A stretch of DNA of 64,000 nucleotides, from contig OZ020269.1 of the NCBI GenBank assembly GCA_963971225.1, positions 27,321,783 to 27,385,782 of the forward strand, written 5' to 3'. A program made the translations under genes and the position numbers. This stretch comes from Melieria omissa (taxonomy: Eukaryota; Arthropoda; Insecta; Diptera; Ulidiidae). Shown piece by piece: positions 35,791 to 47,965 of the stretch. The first letter of the stretch is position 1. Every line of letters begins with the position of its first letter. The notes under the pieces were generated by a model that was not told where the DNA came from, searched no databases, and worked only from the letters and a program-made list of their open reading frames with translations.

Positions 35791-36660
35791 TTGAGTGAAC
35801 TGGGCAGTGAAAGCCTAAACGACTAACAGTCTCCTACTTCTCTTTATTTAGATAACTGCAGTCCCAAATGCAAAAATTGTAAGAGTTCTGAGAGGTCATT
35901 GAAGAAAGGGGGAAACCTAAAGCCTTTCGTGCTTTCGTGCGACATCAGGGAAGCTGCGCTATTCATTCAGCCAATTGCAGTTCCAATGGTTCCAAATGCT
36001 AAAACTCAGTCTATTATGATGGAATCGGAATTGGAAGACTTCTGTTAAAATCACCAAGACTGTGTTGCCTGCTAAGCGAAATCAGCGGTTTTATGTATCT
36101 GATATATGCGTCAGACCGGCTTGGTTCTTTCTACCATATTTTTTAGGTTGTATTGAAAAAGGAAGAGCGTATAGTTTACAGATGACGAGATGGGTGCCCA
36201 CTGTGTTTGTAGAAGCTAGTCGCGAGTAGCACAATGGTCACCACTGTTGTGGAGTTTTGGTTCAGTAGAGTAGTGCCAAGTCTTGTGCGCTCTTTGGCTA
36301 TTCAAATATCGCTGATGTGACTGCAAACGATCTTATGTAGATTTTCATGGCCATTAAGCAGAGATCGGCAAAATGAGATCACTTTTGATATGGTAAAGAG
36401 ACCTTCTTGAAGGCTTTGATTGCCTACCTGACGGTTTGTAAAAATACAAACAGTTTCAATATGGCTGGGATTTTCGCTTGGAAGACATTGCAATAATCTG
36501 TGTGACGAAAGTTGTTCTTAATGAGATAGTTTTCGGAAAGTACATCACCCTTGTAAAAAACTCGAGACATATCGAAACACGGTGAAGTTTCATTTGTGGG
36601 GCGTTTATTCGACAATAGCTGATGTAGGAATGTGAATGAGACATAAATGTACAAATGTGC
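35791..36660. other. Non-coding DNA
   Basis: Nothing recognisable. A GAAGAAAG...AAACCTA phrase near 35750 and 35893 repeats once. Overlapping minus-strand frames at 36302-36773 lack any motif. Confidence 0.4.
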
Positions 36661-36663
36661 CTT

Positions 36664-37155
36664 TCAGGAAGGTTTTGAAATTGATGCAATCTATACAGAT
36701 TTTCCCAAGGCTTTTGATAGAGTTTCAAACACAATTTTGGTCTCTTAGCTGGCACGTCTGGATATCCACTCAACTTTTCTCCGGTGGATTGGATCCTACT
36801 TGTCTAACCGGTCTTGTACTGTTACTGTGGATAATTGTTCGTCTGTCCCTTTCGCGGAATCTTCGGAGTGCGGCAGGGTAGCGTTTTTGGACCTCTTCTA
36901 TTTTCTTTATTCATTAGTGACATTAGTTCTTGTATCTTCTCGGCGAAGTTTCTGCTTTACGCAGACCATCTCAATATCTATAAGGCTAGGAAGTCTTTTT
37001 TGGACCTTCAGTTGGACCTTAACATGGTCCACTCTTGGTGCATCCGATACCGCTTGTTTCTAAATTTAAAAAAATTGTCACTTGTTATCTTCTCTAGGAG
37101 GGATAACCAAGTTTCTAGAACCTTCAACATTTCAGGTTCTTTTCTGAATATTTGA
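36664..37155 (+). pseudogene. LINE reverse transcriptase domain fragment
   Basis: Across a few frame changes the plus strand reads DAIYTDFPKAFDRVSNTILV (RT motif A region), LARLDIHS, SYLSNRSCTVTVDNCSSVPF, SGVRQGSVFGPLLFSLFISD (RT motif B region) and then FLLYADHLNIY. The catalytic YADD box is changed to YADH. It continues with LQLDLNMVHSWCIRYRLFLN, LKKLSLVIFSR and FNISGSFL, the thumb-side motifs of Jockey/CR1-type RT. It ends at about 37155. It is inactive: the second catalytic Asp of YADD is lost and the frame is broken upstream. Confidence 0.88.
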
Positions 37156-38685
37156 CGAATCAAAGACGAGCCAAGGCCAGGGGCCAGAAATAGAAGGAAA
37201 AAATACAGAAAGAGAACGAATGAATGGGGCTAGAGATGGGGTTGACAATTTACTAAAGACAGCAGTCAACTTCTACTCTACGATCCTGGAGTCTTTTGGG
37301 AGAAAAAGACAGAGAGAAGTTTTGGGCACCCAATTAAATTTCTGTCTATGTCATAGAACTTTTAGCTTAACTTTAAGGCAAAGATTTCCATATCAAATTC
37401 CTTTTCCTACATCTTAACTCTTTGATAGGCAGCCACTTCATAGACAGTTGTAGCCCCAAATATTTATACTTCAATGTAAGTGAATAAAACGTAAAATCCT
37501 GTGTCGAAACTTAACCAATTGTTCTCCTTAAATAGCATCAAAAATTCCTCAAGATGAAACTTTTATTATATGAAAAACTTTTCATTGCAAATTGCAAAAT
37601 TCAAATTACCAACTTCGACAAGAAGCAATAACCATAAAGTAATAAAATATTCATATGTTTCGAATGCATACACCTTTGTTACGTACTTCACTTCTTTTAT
37701 TATCCATGTGTGCAAAAAATATGAAATCTTAAATTCTAAATCCTTGCCAAACAAACCACTTAAAGCGCATCGAGTATTGAGCTCTCGATGTGGACAAATA
37801 TCGACTTGGACTTTGACAACTTTTTTGTCACAACTGGTAATGGCTGTTGGCCAGCGACTCGTTACGCTCAGGTACGTAAATGCTTTTGACACTTATTCGA
37901 TGTGTCTTTTCTTTGCACTGCGACATTGCTTCGTTCATGCCAACATGCCATTCTCGACTGCACTCGACTTTTATTCGGTGCGGTGGCGTTCCAGTCATTT
38001 GGTAATTGCTTTGATATCGGTTTCGTTATTGGCCACTGTGCTGGCCACTGACTGACCACTGACATCACGTGCGACCCAGTTGTGTGCATGTGTGAAAACA
38101 CATGTCCGAGCAAGCAGTGTGATTTTATTTTTGTTTGTTGTTGCCAGTCATTTGTCAGTGTATGTGTTTGTTTGTTTTGCCTCACACCTACTGCACACTG
38201 TTTGCTTTTATTATTTTTTTTGCAACTTAATTTGACTTTTTTTCGGTCTGCTTGAGCTGGCCGGGTCACAGACGCAGACGTAGACGCGTTTATTGAAAGT
38301 TTTGTCGTTAACGTTTAATTACCTGCGCGCACGCCATGCGGCCCGAATTGCTTTTTGCGTTTGTTGACGACGTCTCAAAAGTTTGTGGCGCCAACTTTTT
38401 GTCAATGCAAAATTTATTCAAATTTTTTGTTTATTTTATGCGTTTATATTATTGGCTTTTTGTTTATCGATTGCCATATTGGCCAATTTTAGTGTCATAA
38501 GTTAAGTTGACAAGCAGTTAAACGACAAAGCGACCAGCTATCTTTAAGACTATTGATTGGCATTCTACCATTGCATGCGAGTTGAATTTTTTCTTGCTAG
38601 GTTGAAGTGGGTTGGAGATGGTCATTCGTATTTTTTTTGTTAGTATTGGAAGTAAGAAAAAGCCGAAATCGTCTGGGTCCCAGGG
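37156..38685. other. Intergenic DNA, no gene seen
   Basis: The 161-codon plus-strand frame at 37570-38055 is matched by a frame of similar size on the other strand and has no domain or signal sequence, so I do not call it. Bases 37780-38480 are less AT-rich than average and contain TGGCCA words near 38030. Confidence 0.45.
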
Positions 38686-38689
38686 GGAT

Positions 38690-39255
38690 AGACGAAAACG
38701 AGGAGGTACTAGGACCTTGCTTGCTAGGACCGCTGCGGCCACTGTCTCAATAGGACCAGAGCTTTTCATTGATCTGGGCAGTGACACCCCAGCAAAGACT
38801 CGAGGAAAGAACCAGGAATTCAGAGCACTGGTACAGTGCGTTGGGTGTTAGATTATGATCTTCGTTAAGGGATATAAACCCAAATAAAGCGAGGAGTGTC
38901 TCAGGCTGAGGAAGACAGATTACCGGATTTCTAACTGGACACTGCAGACTGAGAAAACAGTTGAATACAATCGGTTTAGAACAGATAAACATCTGCAGAT
39001 TTTGCAGAGCTGTAGAGGAAACGCCGGAGCACATCATACTGCGCTGTGAAGCAGTCTGTCGTTGTAGGAGGCGATACCTGGGCAAATACTGGCTCGCAAA
39101 GGAGAATATCAAGACCCTGGACCCCCGTGGGTTACTAAGATTCATTAGGTTGGCGGATCTATAGGATGTTATCAAACGTTCTGTAGGTGGCACAGTAGAT
39201 CAGTAATGGTCTCAGTGCAATTAACCCACCAATAAATCTAATCTAATCTAAAGAA
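38690..39255 (+). pseudogene. LINE C-terminus, copy 1 of a tandem pair
   Basis: The plus strand reads ARTAAATVSIGPELFIDLG (end of RNase H), KTRGKNQEFRALVQCVGC, then, with stops and frame changes, ITGFLTGHCRLRKQLNTIGL, EQINICRFCRAVEETPEHII and LRCEAVCRCRRRYLGKYWLA, followed by KTLDPRGLLRFIRLADL and a stop at 39164. The 3' end is an AATCT-repeat tail at 39233-39250. A second, diverged copy of the same part follows directly. Confidence 0.85.
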
Positions 39256-39289
39256 AAGCCAACTTCAAATTTGCATTCTATAGCAGAGT

Positions 39290-40040
39290 CAGTTAGACTT
39301 GAGGAGACAACCAGGAACTGAGAACACTGGTCTAGTGTGTCGAATCTTAGGCAGTCGAAAATCTTTATTAAAGGTTATGACCTCAAATGGAGTAAAGAAT
39401 GCCTCCGACTAAAGAATAACCAGCTTAGACAGGTCACCGGTCTTCTAACTGGGCACTGTAGACTGAGGACACATATTTAACGATGAGGCACTGTTTCGCT
39501 GTGCTATGCGGGAATGATTTTATGGGCATACTTTTAGGCATGCACTTTGGATTACGGCCGGCTTGCTACAATTCTGATATGGCAAGGATGGTTCGCGATG
39601 GTTGCAGCGCAGAGCGACGAGTCTGATTCGAGCAAGCAAAGGAGAAACATGCAATAGTCCAATAAGTAGTTTTAAGTGTAAAGACAAACAAATGTAAATT
39701 TGTAAATAAAGTGATTGCTGATTTTGGACTGCGTTTGCGCTGAATAATTAAAGTAGTTTTATTTTTCAAGCACAATCCAGAGATTCGAAATAAGCCTATA
39801 TACAACTCATTTTCGTAACAATACGCATACAATCGGGCTAGAACAGGTTAGCTTCTGTAGACTTTTCGGAACAGCAGAGGAGACTCCTGAGCACATCATA
39901 CTACACTGTGATGCGGCATGTCGTTGCAGGATACGTTACCCGGGCCGGTTCTGGCTTAACAGAAGAGTGAGTTACTAAGCTTCATTTGGTCACAATAGAT
40001 CACTTCTGGCCTCAATGCAGCAAACCCCATTAAATTCCAT
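39290..40040 (+). pseudogene. LINE C-terminus, copy 2, split by a 350-base insertion
   Basis: Bases 39300-39475 match the ENQEFRALV to GHCRLR part of copy 1. After the insertion, 39826-40040 matches the TIGLEQ, CRLF(G)TAEETPEHIILHCDA and CRCRIRY part. It shares about four fifths of bases with copy 1 by eye and is frame-broken. The pair either inserted separately or arose by an old tandem duplication. Confidence 0.8.
39476..39825. mobile_element. 350-base insertion within LINE copy 2, class unknown
   Basis: Comparison with copy 1 defines the boundaries. The insertion is flanked by CATA on both sides (39472-39475 and 39826-39829), possibly within a longer AC(A/G)CATA. It has an AATAAAG poly(A)-like signal near 39705. 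The size, absence of coding sequence and four-base duplication could fit a solo LTR, but the ends are not TG...CA. The superfamily is unresolved. Confidence 0.6.
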
Positions 40041-41830
40041 TCTATTCAAAGTTGTATTCTTGTAGAGATGTGTCTTTCGTCTGGAATCCATATTAAATTT
40101 CTCACTGTAGCCGTAATGAAAGAATCCCAAAATATGTACTTCTAGAATTTTGGTCTTTGTTCTCTAAAGTTTTTCGAACCCATTTCTCCGCTTAGTTTGT
40201 GTTGCTCTCTCTTGAACCTTAAGTTACTCGAAGAAGCAGAAGAACTATCCTGTCTTTGTTGTTTGTCCATGATGTTTGAGTGGATTTGTTGGTTGTCTTA
40301 CATATCTTTTGAACTTAAATCACATTAACGTTTTTCTCGGGTTTTCCATTACTTCCACTTGTTCGTCATTTGTCCCTTTAGATCCAATGACGCATTGAAA
40401 GGTGCTTTGTTGAGAATGCTTTCAGAATTAATCAAGATTTCTCATAGCCTTAACTTCTTCAACTTTTAAACTTGTATTAATTTCAAACAGTTTTTGATAT
40501 GCTTTTATAAAGAATGTTCTTGATCAGTCTGTTCTTGCTTATTCTGTAAGCTCTAAACTGTAGACTAACTCTTTTGAAATATATGAATAAACACTTTGGT
40601 CTGTGGTCTGTGATACTAAATGAAAAGACATCTCAAAATCGTTGCTTAGTATGTCAACTATGTTTACTCTACACTTATAACTATTCTCTAAAATATGGCT
40701 TAGTCGGAGCCTTAAATTCAAGTGCTGACAAACTTTAACCATTTCGCCAAATTTCTTCAAGACAACTCCAGTTTGAAATAGATACTTAATTGCGGTATCT
40801 CTGAATTGTCATCGCTTATCGACGTATATGTACCAACCTACTAGTACTAGTACCAATCCATATGTAACCATATCTGTGCATGTGTAAGTCCCAGCGGAAT
40901 GCGTTCAAGTGTTCAAGAAGAAGTATGCAATATTTTTGCTTGCGTTGGCATTTCATTTGTGACATTTTCTGCTTCATTTACTGCATCTTTCTTATCCTTG
41001 CATGGTTACAGTAAATATATATCTACACACACATGCACATTGGCCTGCACACAACCGCAAGTAGTCGTTTAAAGTGAACGGCCGTGTGCAGCATTGACTA
41101 CGGCAACTTATGGTGACTGTGGTGCTTGATAAAGTTTCTGACCATGATGCATGCACCTTCGGATGGTCGGCAAGGTCCTTGAAGAGCTTAACTGGAAACG
41201 TGACTCTCATCGGAAGTCATACTTATGAGAAGATGAAATGGCCAGTACAAAAGCAAGTCAGTGGTCAATTCAAGGACATTTCAATGACCATTAAACATGC
41301 TTTTGTAAAGTTAATATTAATTCTCTATGAGAACTTTTGGTCTTCTTAGAGCAATAATTGCAATTAGAGAATGTTGAAAACAATCATCTTGGACAAAGCA
41401 AAATTAATATTGAATTCAGTTGGAATCTTTGTAATAGCAGCATTTCTGGCATAGTTTGGGAGCGCTGAAGAGATACGGTTGCACTATGTAGCACACGCAA
41501 GTGAGGTTTTGGGGCTCAAATCCCCTCAAATATATCTTTATTATAAACGTTTGGGGTGGAAAATATGGTTACAAATGGTATTGGACTCAAAAGTTATGTA
41601 CGGAAGGCCGCCCCGCCCCAAATGAAACTGAAACTGTGTGCGCCATTATTTTTTTAATATTTTTTCGAGAATATAGGAATTTGAATGAGAGAAAAGATCT
41701 ATTGTTAGAACTGCTGAAAAGCTAATAAAAGCTGTCTATTAGGCCCCAAATCATTCTGTGGACTACCCAGAAGACATATACAAAAATAGCTAAGAAAATG
41801 GGTAAACGAGAAATTTGCTTACCATTGGTT
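40041..41830. other. Intergenic DNA, no gene seen
   Basis: Frames near 40539-41725 have no recognisable domain. CA words occur near 41025. I cannot say what this stretch does. Confidence 0.45.
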
Positions 41831-41835
41831 CGACA

Positions 41836-42180
41836 CAAGAGAACTACGTCAGGATAAACAGATCCTGGTTTCAGACAGAGAGGTGACAAAAAAAAAACTC
41901 CTCATGCTAAAGAAGGAGGACCTTCGCATCCTCACTGGATATCTGACTGGTCACTGTCCACTCGGGTATCATGTCGATTAAATGGGGAATTCGTCTTCGA
42001 ATGCGTGCAGGAAATGCAATCAAGAGCCAGAAACTTTCATGCATGTTCTCTGTGATTGAACCGCACTCAGCAGAAAAATATCTCTTTAGTTAGGGGCGGC
42101 AACTTTAACCCCTCAGAAGATTTGGAACTTACAACACCCTTGCGGTGCTGAATAGCCCTGATCAATCATAACCCCCTCAG
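41836..42180 (+). pseudogene. LINE C-terminus fragment
   Basis: The plus strand reads LLMLKKEDLRILTGYLTGHC, then PLGYHVD, a stop, and NSSSNACRKCNQEPETFMHV followed by LCD, a stop, and TALSRKISL. This is the GHC-then-zinc-cluster tail of an I/Jockey-group LINE. The 3' part continues with AACACCCTTGCGG. At least three stops are present. Confidence 0.8.
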
Positions 42181-42529
42181 GCGACAATGCTTCGTCTCTA
42201 GTTTCCCTTCTTTTGGACATGTACCTCCATTTAGGCCGAAAGAGAATCTTTCTTAGCAAGAAGAAGTATCAAAACGCCAGGAAAACTTTTGTTCGAGGTA
42301 GTAATGAAATCTCTGGCAGGAGAAACAGCGATTTAATGGCCTTCATTAACGTCTCGAACTGGTTGTAAAACAGCCAGGGTTCATACCCAGAGGAACGCGA
42401 ATTGGGGCCACTCCTAAGCAACTGATCACCACTCATCTTTCCACTAAGATTGGACAAGAGTTTCACTTTGGCCCACACAGAAACTCGCCATAGTTATAGT
42501 CATAGCCGGTTTTAGAGAGATATTTCAAA
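42181..42529. other. Non-coding DNA between LINE piece and AACT array
   Basis: No gene or terminus recognised; a short minus-strand frame at 42269-42478 lacks motifs. Confidence 0.4.
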
Positions 42530-43780
42530 TTAAAATTTTTTTTTTATTACTATCCTTTTGACTATAGTCTACAACGTCGAGGGGTCAGAAATTTAAGCTT
42601 AAAATATTGAAAATGTCGACATTTATGGAAACACGAACAAAAACTTTCTATGATTAATAAAAGATTAAAACAAAAATTAAAATTGACTGAACTAACCAAC
42701 GAACTACCTAATTAAGTAACTAACTAACCAAGTAAATGTCTAATCAAGTGACTTACTATCTAACCAACCAAATAACTAACTAACTAGATAAATAATTAAC
42801 TAATTGCCTAACTAATGAACGAATAAATTTTTTGAAATTCTATCCTATTGGCTATAGTCTACAAGGTCGAGGGGTCAGAGAATTAAGTCTGATATATTGA
42901 AAATGACGACATTTATGGAAACACAAAGACAAATTTTTTCTGATTAGTAAAAGATTAAACAAGTTAAAATTAACTGAAATAGCCAACTAACTAACTACCT
43001 AACTGATTAACTAACTAAGTAACTAACTAACTCACCAACTAATTGACTAACTAAATAACTAACTATATAATTGCTTACTACTTACTTACTAAGTAACTAC
43101 TAATTAAATAACTAATTAACTAACTAAATACCTAAATAATTAACTAACTGACTTACTAACTACTTAGCTATCCCACTAATTAACTGACTAACCACCTAAC
43201 TAACTACTAGTTATTTAACTAATTAACTAAAAAACTACCTAACTACTTAATTAACTCAGTTACTAACTAATTAAATACCCAACCAACTATTCAACTGACT
43301 AACTAACTACTAACTAACTAAGTAACTAACCACTTCGAGTTGCGATTGCGATTGAATCTTTGCAAAGATCCAAAAATTGTGTTTAACCTCTTTACTTTTT
43401 ATGTCTCTCTAAGCAATTAATTAACTAACTAGCAAAATAATAACTAATTGCCTAATTAAATACCTACATAATTAACTAACTGACTTACTAACTACTTAAC
43501 TATCCAATCAATTAACTGACTAACCAACTAACTAACCACTAGTTATTTACCTAATTAACTCAATAACTACCTAACTAATTGACTATCTAACCAACTAATT
43601 AACTAATTTACTAACAACTAATTAACTAACTAACCAACCTACTAAATATGTAACAAATAAGCAACTATTTAACTAACCAACTAACTAACTAAATAACTTA
43701 CCACTTCGAGTTGCGGTTGCGATTGAATCTTTACAAGGATCTAAAATTCTTTTTAACCTCAACTTTTTATGTCCAGTATA
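42530..43780. repeat. Degenerate AACT array with higher-order duplications
   Basis: Most of the stretch is built from AACT/TAACTAAC words with frequent substitutions. Two longer modules recur. The GACTATAGTCTACAACGTCG-type module at 42551-42690 and 42845-42980 is a shared 140-base block with GAGGGGTCAGA and CATTTATGGAAACAC. The CACTTCGAGTTGCG(A/G)TTGCG module lies at 43330-43410 and 43708-43780 and is followed in both by TTTTTATGTC. The spacings are about 295 and 378 bases. The array therefore grew by segmental duplication as well as by slippage. Confidence 0.8.
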
Positions 43781-43789
43781 CTCGTCAGG

Positions 43790-44119
43790 CAGCCGCCGTG
43801 GCTCAGTTGGTTAGTGCGCGGTCCAAGCGAGTCGAATGCAGAGCGACGCAAGTTCGAATTCTGCATGTAGTAACACCTAAAAAAAATAACACGAAACTCG
43901 TTTTCTCCTTCGGTGGCTGTCCTCTCAGCTGGAAATGGCAAACCTCTGAGAGTAAAAATTGCCTATGAAAAAGCTCCCAACCTGCCGTTCGGAACCGGCA
44001 TAAAACTGTAGGTCCCTTCCACCCGCGTACAAAATTGACACGCACAACACGGGTGGTTGCGGGAAGCTAGGCCTTAGTCTCGCGTAAGCGGGCTGTCGTG
44101 CCAGTCAATTAATTATTAT
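43790..44119 (+). mobile_element. tRNA-derived SINE, copy 2, 13-base target duplication
   Basis: This has the same head and body as the copy at 5431, very similar along the whole length. The A box is TGGCTCAGTTGG, and the B box AGTTCGAATTC is nearer the tRNA consensus than in copy 1. The tail is a short ATTATT run. A perfect duplication TATACTCGTCAGG flanks it at 43777-43789 and 44120-44132. The element interrupts the end of the AACT array. Confidence 0.93.
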
Positions 44120-44132
44120 TATACTCGTCAGG

Positions 44133-45169
44133 TTAAAGGTTAAAAAATGTATTCTTATGATTATTCAACGAATCAACTGTCACATATTTAAGGATTATAA
44201 GGATGGGCAAATAAACTTCTTTTAAAAAATTTAAACTTTATAATATTCGGTAGTCTGAAAAAACGTATCTCTTCATGTAAGTTCGTATCATTTTTTTATT
44301 TCCTGTTCTAATACTCCCTAAGCTATCCAACTAACCATGATTTCAGTCGTTTTTGTTGGCCACAACCAAAGACCTACACACACATATACACACAACTGCA
44401 TCAGCTCACATGAACTTAACAATGCTTACATATACGGACGGACAGTATTTGATAATACACACACAACAGCAACGCTGCCTCTGCAGCAACAATAATAACA
44501 GCACCAAAAGCAACAACAACAACAACAACCGCTACTGGTGCAATGGCTTTAAAGCGCATTGCTGCTTTGCGGCAGCGCAGCGGGCGAACCAAGTGCTTGC
44601 AATCGACGCGCGATACGGGATTGGATTATCAATATGCAGTGCGGCCCGCTTCAGCACCACTCAAGGACGAAGGACGAACTTTGTCAAGTTTACTGTGCAA
44701 TTTAGTATGCAAAATGGAGAATGTCGTCGAACAGCAGCAGCAGCAGAAGCAGCAAACGAAACGTTGGCGACGGCAGAAAGGCGGGTTAACGCATTAACCG
44801 CTTGAAGAAACATTCATACGTTTCTTCAAGATTTTTTTCGGCGACTCTATACAAAATTTCTCTATACAAAAGTAAACAAATTAAAGAGATAATATTTGCT
44901 CACTCAGACAATTTGAGTTGGAGCTGTTGGAACTGCAATTGAAATCTCATAAAAATGGAAATTGAATTAAATAAAAATGGAAATTGACAATTTACAGGTT
45001 GAGACAATTTTTTTCAATATTTTTATATATTCAAATTTATACCGAATTGCTGTCGCTGTTTGTAAAGAGTTGCTGAAAAAACTTTTGAAAAGCAAAAAAA
45101 GAAAAAATTATTGATAAGCGTAAACTAGAAGAAGAATTGACTAGAATAAAAATTAGAAAAATAAATAAA
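44133..45169. other. Intergenic DNA with CAA/CAG tracts
   Basis: CAACAACAACAACAACAACC near 44513 and a CAGCAGCAGCAG run near 44730 give overlapping open frames (44353-44805) with no conserved domain. They may be untranslated or regulatory sequence of an outside gene. I see no splice-supported exon. Confidence 0.45.
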
Positions 45170-45326
45170 TAAAATAAAATAAAGTAAAATAAAATAAAAT
45201 AAAATAAAATAAAAATAAAAATAAAATAAAATAAAATAAAATAAAATAAAAATAAAAATAAAAATAAAATAAAAATAAAATAAAAATAAAATAAAATAAA
45301 ATAAAATAAAATAAAAATAAAATAAA

Positions 45327-45357
<31 letters not shown>

Positions 45358-45515
45358 TAAAATAAAAATAAAAATACAATAAAATAAAATAAAATAAAAT
45401 AAAATAAAATAAAATAAAATAAAATAAAAATAAAATAAAATAAAAAAATAAAATAAAATAAAATAAATAAAATAAAAATAAAATAAAATAAAATAAAATA
45501 AAAATTAAATTAAAT
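45170..45515. repeat. AAAAT pentamer array
   Basis: About 340 bases of AAAAT with interspersed AAAAAT units. The complement is the ATTTT repeat at 49205, 49670 and 62230. Long hydrophobic frames over it are artefacts of the pentamer. Confidence 0.97.
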
Positions 45516-47739
45516 TAGAACTTTACAGAACAGCAAAGTCAGCCACTTTGTTGGCTTTCGTGACGCAATTTTTTTTTCAAATACCCAAAAAAGCTTCCGC
45601 TCAGACGACAATGGGTTAAACGTGCCGGGCGTGTGAGCAGACGTGAGCGGCAGCCGAGTGAAAAATGCATTGCAAACATTGGCTAAGGATGTGTGCAAAC
45701 AATGCAATGCCTGACGCCTGAATGCAACATGCAACAAAAGCGTCGCCATTATCGATAGTTCCATTGGTTGGTTAGATGTGTACGCGCCGATAATCGGATC
45801 AAAATTTACACATTTGAACCAGTGTAAAGTGGCGCGGCGGGCGGGCGAAAGGCGGTGAGCCACTCCAACAGATTTATCGCTTTATCGGTTTGAGTTGGGC
45901 GCACTGAGGCATAAACCGCAATTTAGATGGCGTTTCATATTGTTCTGACATGACTTGACGCGAGTGTGTGTGTGTGTGTGTGTGGTTTTGGTGTGATATC
46001 TATTATTGCGGTTGTGTGAACAGTCGAGGGAAGGGTTGCCCTTTGATCGATGGCTGCCACAAAAGTTGTGCGGTGCGTTGCACAAAATTGGTGCGTCTGT
46101 GTGTGTGTGTGTGAGTGTGTGCGAGTGTTACTTGAAGTGGCGCCCAAAAGTGGAGCAAGTTCATACTTCTCGCATACAAATAAGTTGTAGAAATGGTGTT
46201 ACCAATCAATCAGGCTGTGTTGTTGTGGTGTCACGTGTGCTGTGGCTTCGGCTCATGTGCGCCATTTCGTTACGCGTAGAGACACTTAAAGGGTGGCAAG
46301 TAGTCTCGAGCTTAAAGTGTTCGCAGAGCAGCAACAACTTCTAGAACCATGGAAGATTATACGACGACTTTATATATGAGTTCATGTTGCTATATGGAAA
46401 TTACTCAATGCAGATGTTCTCAATTCATTCGCTGTGCTTGTCAAGTATTCATGCCACGTGAGCGAGCATTTTTGAAAAGCCAAAAATGTATTAATCAATT
46501 TGATGGGATTTGCAAACGGAATGAGTTATTAAATTCAGTGACTTGTCTCTGGTTTCATAATTCTAATTACTCATTCGGCAAAGATGTTGTTCGCCCCATT
46601 AATGGTTGATTATAATTTTGCAAAAATCTTTAAATACTTCAAGGTTTAGGCTCAACGGTGTCAGCACAAATTTCATGTTCCTGTTTGATGTTGTATCGCG
46701 TACTAAATTGATTGTGCTGAAGTTGAAGGTAGTGAAGTGTGATTTCAAATGACTTTGAGCTATTTTCGTAACCCCATTCCAGCGCATAAGGCAAGTGTAA
46801 AGTTCTTGAATGTTCTGGCAGCTGTAGCAATTTTTGCTGTTCGCTGAAAGTGAAATGTTGAAGAATTTATCAAAGAAATATCGCAACGTGTATACAATGC
46901 AGGAGTTCAAGGAATTTGTCGAGGGGAATTTGTAGTTTGGCAATGTTTTTGGAGTATCAGTATTTTTGAAAATAAGAAATAAAAAATAGAACAGCAGAAA
47001 ACTTGTCAAATCAACCAGAAACCAGTTTTAGTTAAAAGTGTTATCCAAGTTCTTGAATACGTGGTTTTACACATAAATTTTTACATATTCTTTGATAAAT
47101 TTCACTTGAACTTGCAATCCTTACATAACCGAATATATTTCGTGAACTCCTTACGTTGGGGTAAACCCTATTAATCATTTTTTTATGAGTATTTGAAAAG
47201 CAAATTTTTGAAGAAAATTAGTGGAATTTCGCAGAGTCGATTGGGATAACGCTATGAGGATCACACAGGATTTCATTTTGGCGGGGAGGGTTTTGTTCAC
47301 AACTTTTGTGCCGGATACCTTTCGAAACCATATTTTGTACCAGCAATTTTTGTGTTTGCAGAGAGGTTTGAACCCCTTCCCCCTCGCTTTGTGCGACACT
47401 GATGAGGATGGTATGACAAATATCCAACCATGATGCATGAAGATGACAGTAAATGACAGTCGGCAGTAAATGATGACAGTCGTCAACACATTGTATGGAG
47501 GGTCTGTGCCTCCTTTTGTAAGATACTCACCAAAATTGCAGCCATTTTGTATGCAAAGTTGTTGTTTGAAAATGGTTTGAGTCAGTCAGTGCGATGGATT
47601 TGTGAAAATGGGAAAATCGAGTAATGGAGTCATTAAATATTCATTTTTAAAAAACAATACGCTCACGCAAATTGAAGACGACTTAGACGCTGTGTACAGG
47701 GACTTTGCAGCTTCATTTACCAGTCTTAAATTTTGGACA
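45516..47739. other. Intergenic DNA, no gene seen
   Basis: Contains a GT run at 45965-45984 and another at 46097-46113. GC content is higher at 45590-45860 and around 46000-46330. A repeated GATGACAGT(C/A) phrase occurs near 47440-47485. None of the short frames has a recognisable motif. Confidence 0.45.
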
Positions 47740-47965
47740 GTTTAGTTTGAACGTGGCCGTAAATTCATTCGTTCATTCAGAACGATCCAAAAATATTCTC
47801 CACGGATGTGTGGCCTAGAACAAGAAGCATCGCTTGATATTCTATGCAAATGTTCTGCGCTCAGCAGAAAGAGATTTCTCCGGTTTTGACAGGCGTCAAT
47901 ACCACTTTAGCAGTTTGGAAGTTACAACCTCAAAAATTGCTGAAATTTTTAAAAAGCCTTAACAT
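47740..47965 (+). pseudogene. Short LINE C-terminus remnant
   Basis: The plus strand reads CGLEQEASLDILCKCSALSR followed by KRFLRF, resembling the zinc-cluster and ALSRKR tail of the LINE piece at 41.9 kb. The rest is eroded. Confidence 0.55.

Noticed and set aside
37570..38055. 161-codon plus-strand frame
   Set aside because: No recognisable domain or splice context; codon use looks random and the opposite strand is equally open.
44353..44805. 150-codon plus-strand frame with poly-Asn and poly-Ala
   Set aside because: Translation of CAA/CAG tracts, overlapped by a second frame; no conserved segment.
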